Shown here: piece by piece, positions 43,712 through 44,721 of the stretch | Layout of the letters: every line of letters begins with the position of its first letter | How positions within the stretch are numbered: position 1 is the stretch's first letter | Assembly (NCBI GenBank): GCA_016928095.1 | Contig: JAFGLL010000093.1 | Coordinates: 1 to 44,721 of the forward strand | DNA length: 44,721 nt | Direction of reading: 5' to 3' | Origin: Thermoplasmatota archaeon | GTDB lineage: Archaea > Thermoplasmatota > Penumbrarchaeia > Penumbrarchaeales > Penumbrarchaeaceae | Notes under the pieces: model-generated | The model's database searches: none | Told to the model about the DNA's origin: nothing | What the model saw: the letters and a program-made list of their open reading frames with translations, nothing else | Position numbers and translations under genes: made by a program

Positions 43712-44371
43712 ATGGAACTGATGGACAAGGATACAAAGGAGCATGTCAAGGAAGCGCTTGGAGAGATGAAGGGGCCTGTGCATGTGATGGTATTCACGGC
43801 AGAGGACGGATGCATGGCATGCAAGGAGACCCTATCCATAGTGGAAGAGATCTCCGCACTCTCCGAAAGGATCACAGTGAAGCATCTTGATATGGAAAAG
43901 GATAGGAAGTTGGCGGAGAAATATGGTGTGGACAAGACACCCGCGATAGTGATAATGAGGGGGACGGAGCAGAAATACGAATACCTCGGGATCAGGTTCT
44001 TCGGGATACCTGCCGGTTACGAGTTCACGTCGCTCCTGGATGCCATTCTTACCGTTTCAAAAGGAAGCATCGGGATCTCCGAGGAGGGACAGAAGTTCCT
44101 CAGGGGATTGACGAAGGATATCCACATACAGGTCTTCGTCACCCCGACATGTCCATACTGCCCCTCGTCAGTGGTTCTAGCCCATCATATGGCCCTCGTC
44201 AGCGAAAAGGTCACCGCTGACATGGTGGAAGCGCAGGAGTTCCCGGAACTCTCCCAGAAGTTCAATGTCATGGGGGTCCCCAGGACAGTCATCAATGACA
44301 AATACCATCAGGAAGGGGCTGCCCCGGAGAGATTGATAATACAGCTTCTGCAGAAAGTACAGAACGAGTGA
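43712..44371 (+). CDS. Protein disulfide oxidoreductase with two thioredoxin folds
   Basis: This 219-residue protein is the archaeal glutaredoxin-like protein disulfide oxidoreductase (PDO), which makes, breaks and shuffles disulfide bonds and accepts electrons from thioredoxin reductase. Two thioredoxin folds are visible: the first with CMAC (Cys34-Cys37) and cis-Pro in KTPAIVIM, the second with CPYC (Cys147-Cys150) and GVPRTVIND. Length and both CxxC sites match the family. The ATG at 43712 follows GGAGTGAG; AAATCTTATAAG at about 43653 is a plausible TATA box. The gene is followed by 286 bp without genes. Confidence 0.93.
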   Translation: MELMDKDTKEHVKEALGEMKGPVHVMVFTAEDGCMACKETLSIVEEISALSERITVKHLDMEKDRKLAEKYGVDKTPAIVIMRGTEQKYEYLGIRFFGIPAGYEFTSLLDAILTVSKGSIGISEEGQKFLRGLTKDIHIQVFVTPTCPYCPSSVVLAHHMALVSEKVTADMVEAQEFPELSQKFNVMGVPRTVINDKYHQEGAAPERLIIQLLQKVQNE

Positions 44372-44597
44372 GTCCGTGCACTCGGGGATGTACCCTGGAC
44401 GGTGGATAAGAATCCGTACATGTCGTGAGTATGATCGGTTATGTATAGGGCCGACAACTGTTGAAAATCATGTAATATATTATTATTTAGCTATTAATAC
44501 AAAATAATAGATATTATTGGATTATTCCTTCTCTTCACTTTCCATTTTAATAAAAAGATAAAAGTATCATCTGTCAATGGGATCAAGAAAAGGGATC

Positions 44598-44632
44598 GGG
44601 GGCGGCGGGGGAACTCGGGACCGCCCCCTTTT
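44598..44632. terminator. GC-rich terminator between convergent genes
   Basis: GGGGGCGG (44598-44605) pairs with CCGCCCCC (44621-44628), and TTTT follows on the plus strand. On the minus strand the stem is followed by GATCCCTTTTCTT, so it can end both the disulfide oxidoreductase message and the gene entering from the right. The rest of 44372-44657 is AT-rich and holds no gene that I can support. Confidence 0.6.
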
Positions 44633-44657
44633 ACCCCAGATGTGCCCTGTTTTATCA

Positions 44658-44721
44658 CTACAATAACCCAACCATTTCCATGATTTCTTTTTGAGGCTTG
44701 GTAAGCTCGGGAAGTTCCAAA
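44658..44721 (-). CDS. Last codons of a minus-strand gene (partial)
   Basis: The minus strand at the right edge reads an open frame that ends with TAG at 44658-44660. Twenty residues are visible: LELPELTKPQKEIMEMVGLL, which looks like a natural protein C-terminus, charged with helical pattern. The gene enters from outside the window, and its family cannot be named from such a short end. The terminator hairpin at 44598-44632 follows it. Confidence 0.4.
   Translation of the reverse strand, partial: LELPELTKPQKEIMEMVGLL

Overview
The window looks like a chromosomal segment of a euryarchaeon, most probably of the Thermoplasmata/Thermoplasmatota group. The evidence is an LSm protein next to ribosomal protein L37e, an archaeosine tRNA-guanine transglycosylase, archaeal AMP phosphorylase with ribose-1,5-bisphosphate isomerase, a THEP1-type NTPase, a two-thioredoxin-fold protein disulfide oxidoreductase, an archaeal AspRS, TATA boxes 25-35 nt upstream of starts, frequent GTG/TTG starts with GGAGGTG-like ribosome sites, and large surface proteins with a C-terminal membrane anchor. 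The lineage is inferred from gene content and style; no rRNA is present to fix it.

Layout. 1-857 has no convincing gene but carries two copies of an 85-87 bp repeat with nested palindromes and tRNA-like words. 858-6407 is an accessory-looking stretch: two tiny acidic ORFs, a GNAT acetyltransferase, six small or medium membrane proteins (two of them paralogues with a cysteine/histidine motif), and a HAD hydrolase. 6545-6942 encodes L37e and LSm. 6993-10346 is a membrane-anchored C25 (gingipain-like) surface protease, divergent from a nucleotidyltransferase-fold protein (10466) and an unrecognised 453-residue protein (11774).

13136-20693 is a tightly packed minus-strand array that reads, in transcription order: 2-hydroxyacid dehydrogenase, ArcTGT, a metallo-beta-lactamase-like protein whose metal motif is lost, ribose-1,5-bisphosphate isomerase, AMP phosphorylase, ATP-grasp ligase. 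AMP phosphorylase and the isomerase are consecutive steps of the archaeal AMP-to-RuBP route; the RuBisCO partner is not in the window. Divergent from it is a two-gene unit of a cysteine-containing MoxR/chelatase-like AAA ATPase and a VWA protein (20812-24216).

24221-25755 holds a small membrane protein, an Lrp-type ligand-binding domain without DNA-binding domain, and THEP1. Three very large extracellular proteins (25981-30201, 32197-34422, 34548-37301) follow, interrupted by aspS on the other strand; one of them is a plausible major surface protein. 37422-40379 encodes a 985-residue soluble helical protein built from about ten weak repeats. 40447-43001 is a translationally coupled pair: TctA-family membrane permease plus a membrane-anchored protein with several OB-like segments. 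The window ends with a conserved-looking small protein, the disulfide oxidoreductase, a GC-rich terminator, and the last codons of a minus-strand gene.

The best candidates for undescribed biology are the AAA/VWA pair, the TctA/OB-fold pair, the helical repeat protein, the degenerate MBL protein inside the nucleotide-salvage array, and the palindromic repeat at the left edge. None can be proved from sequence reading alone.
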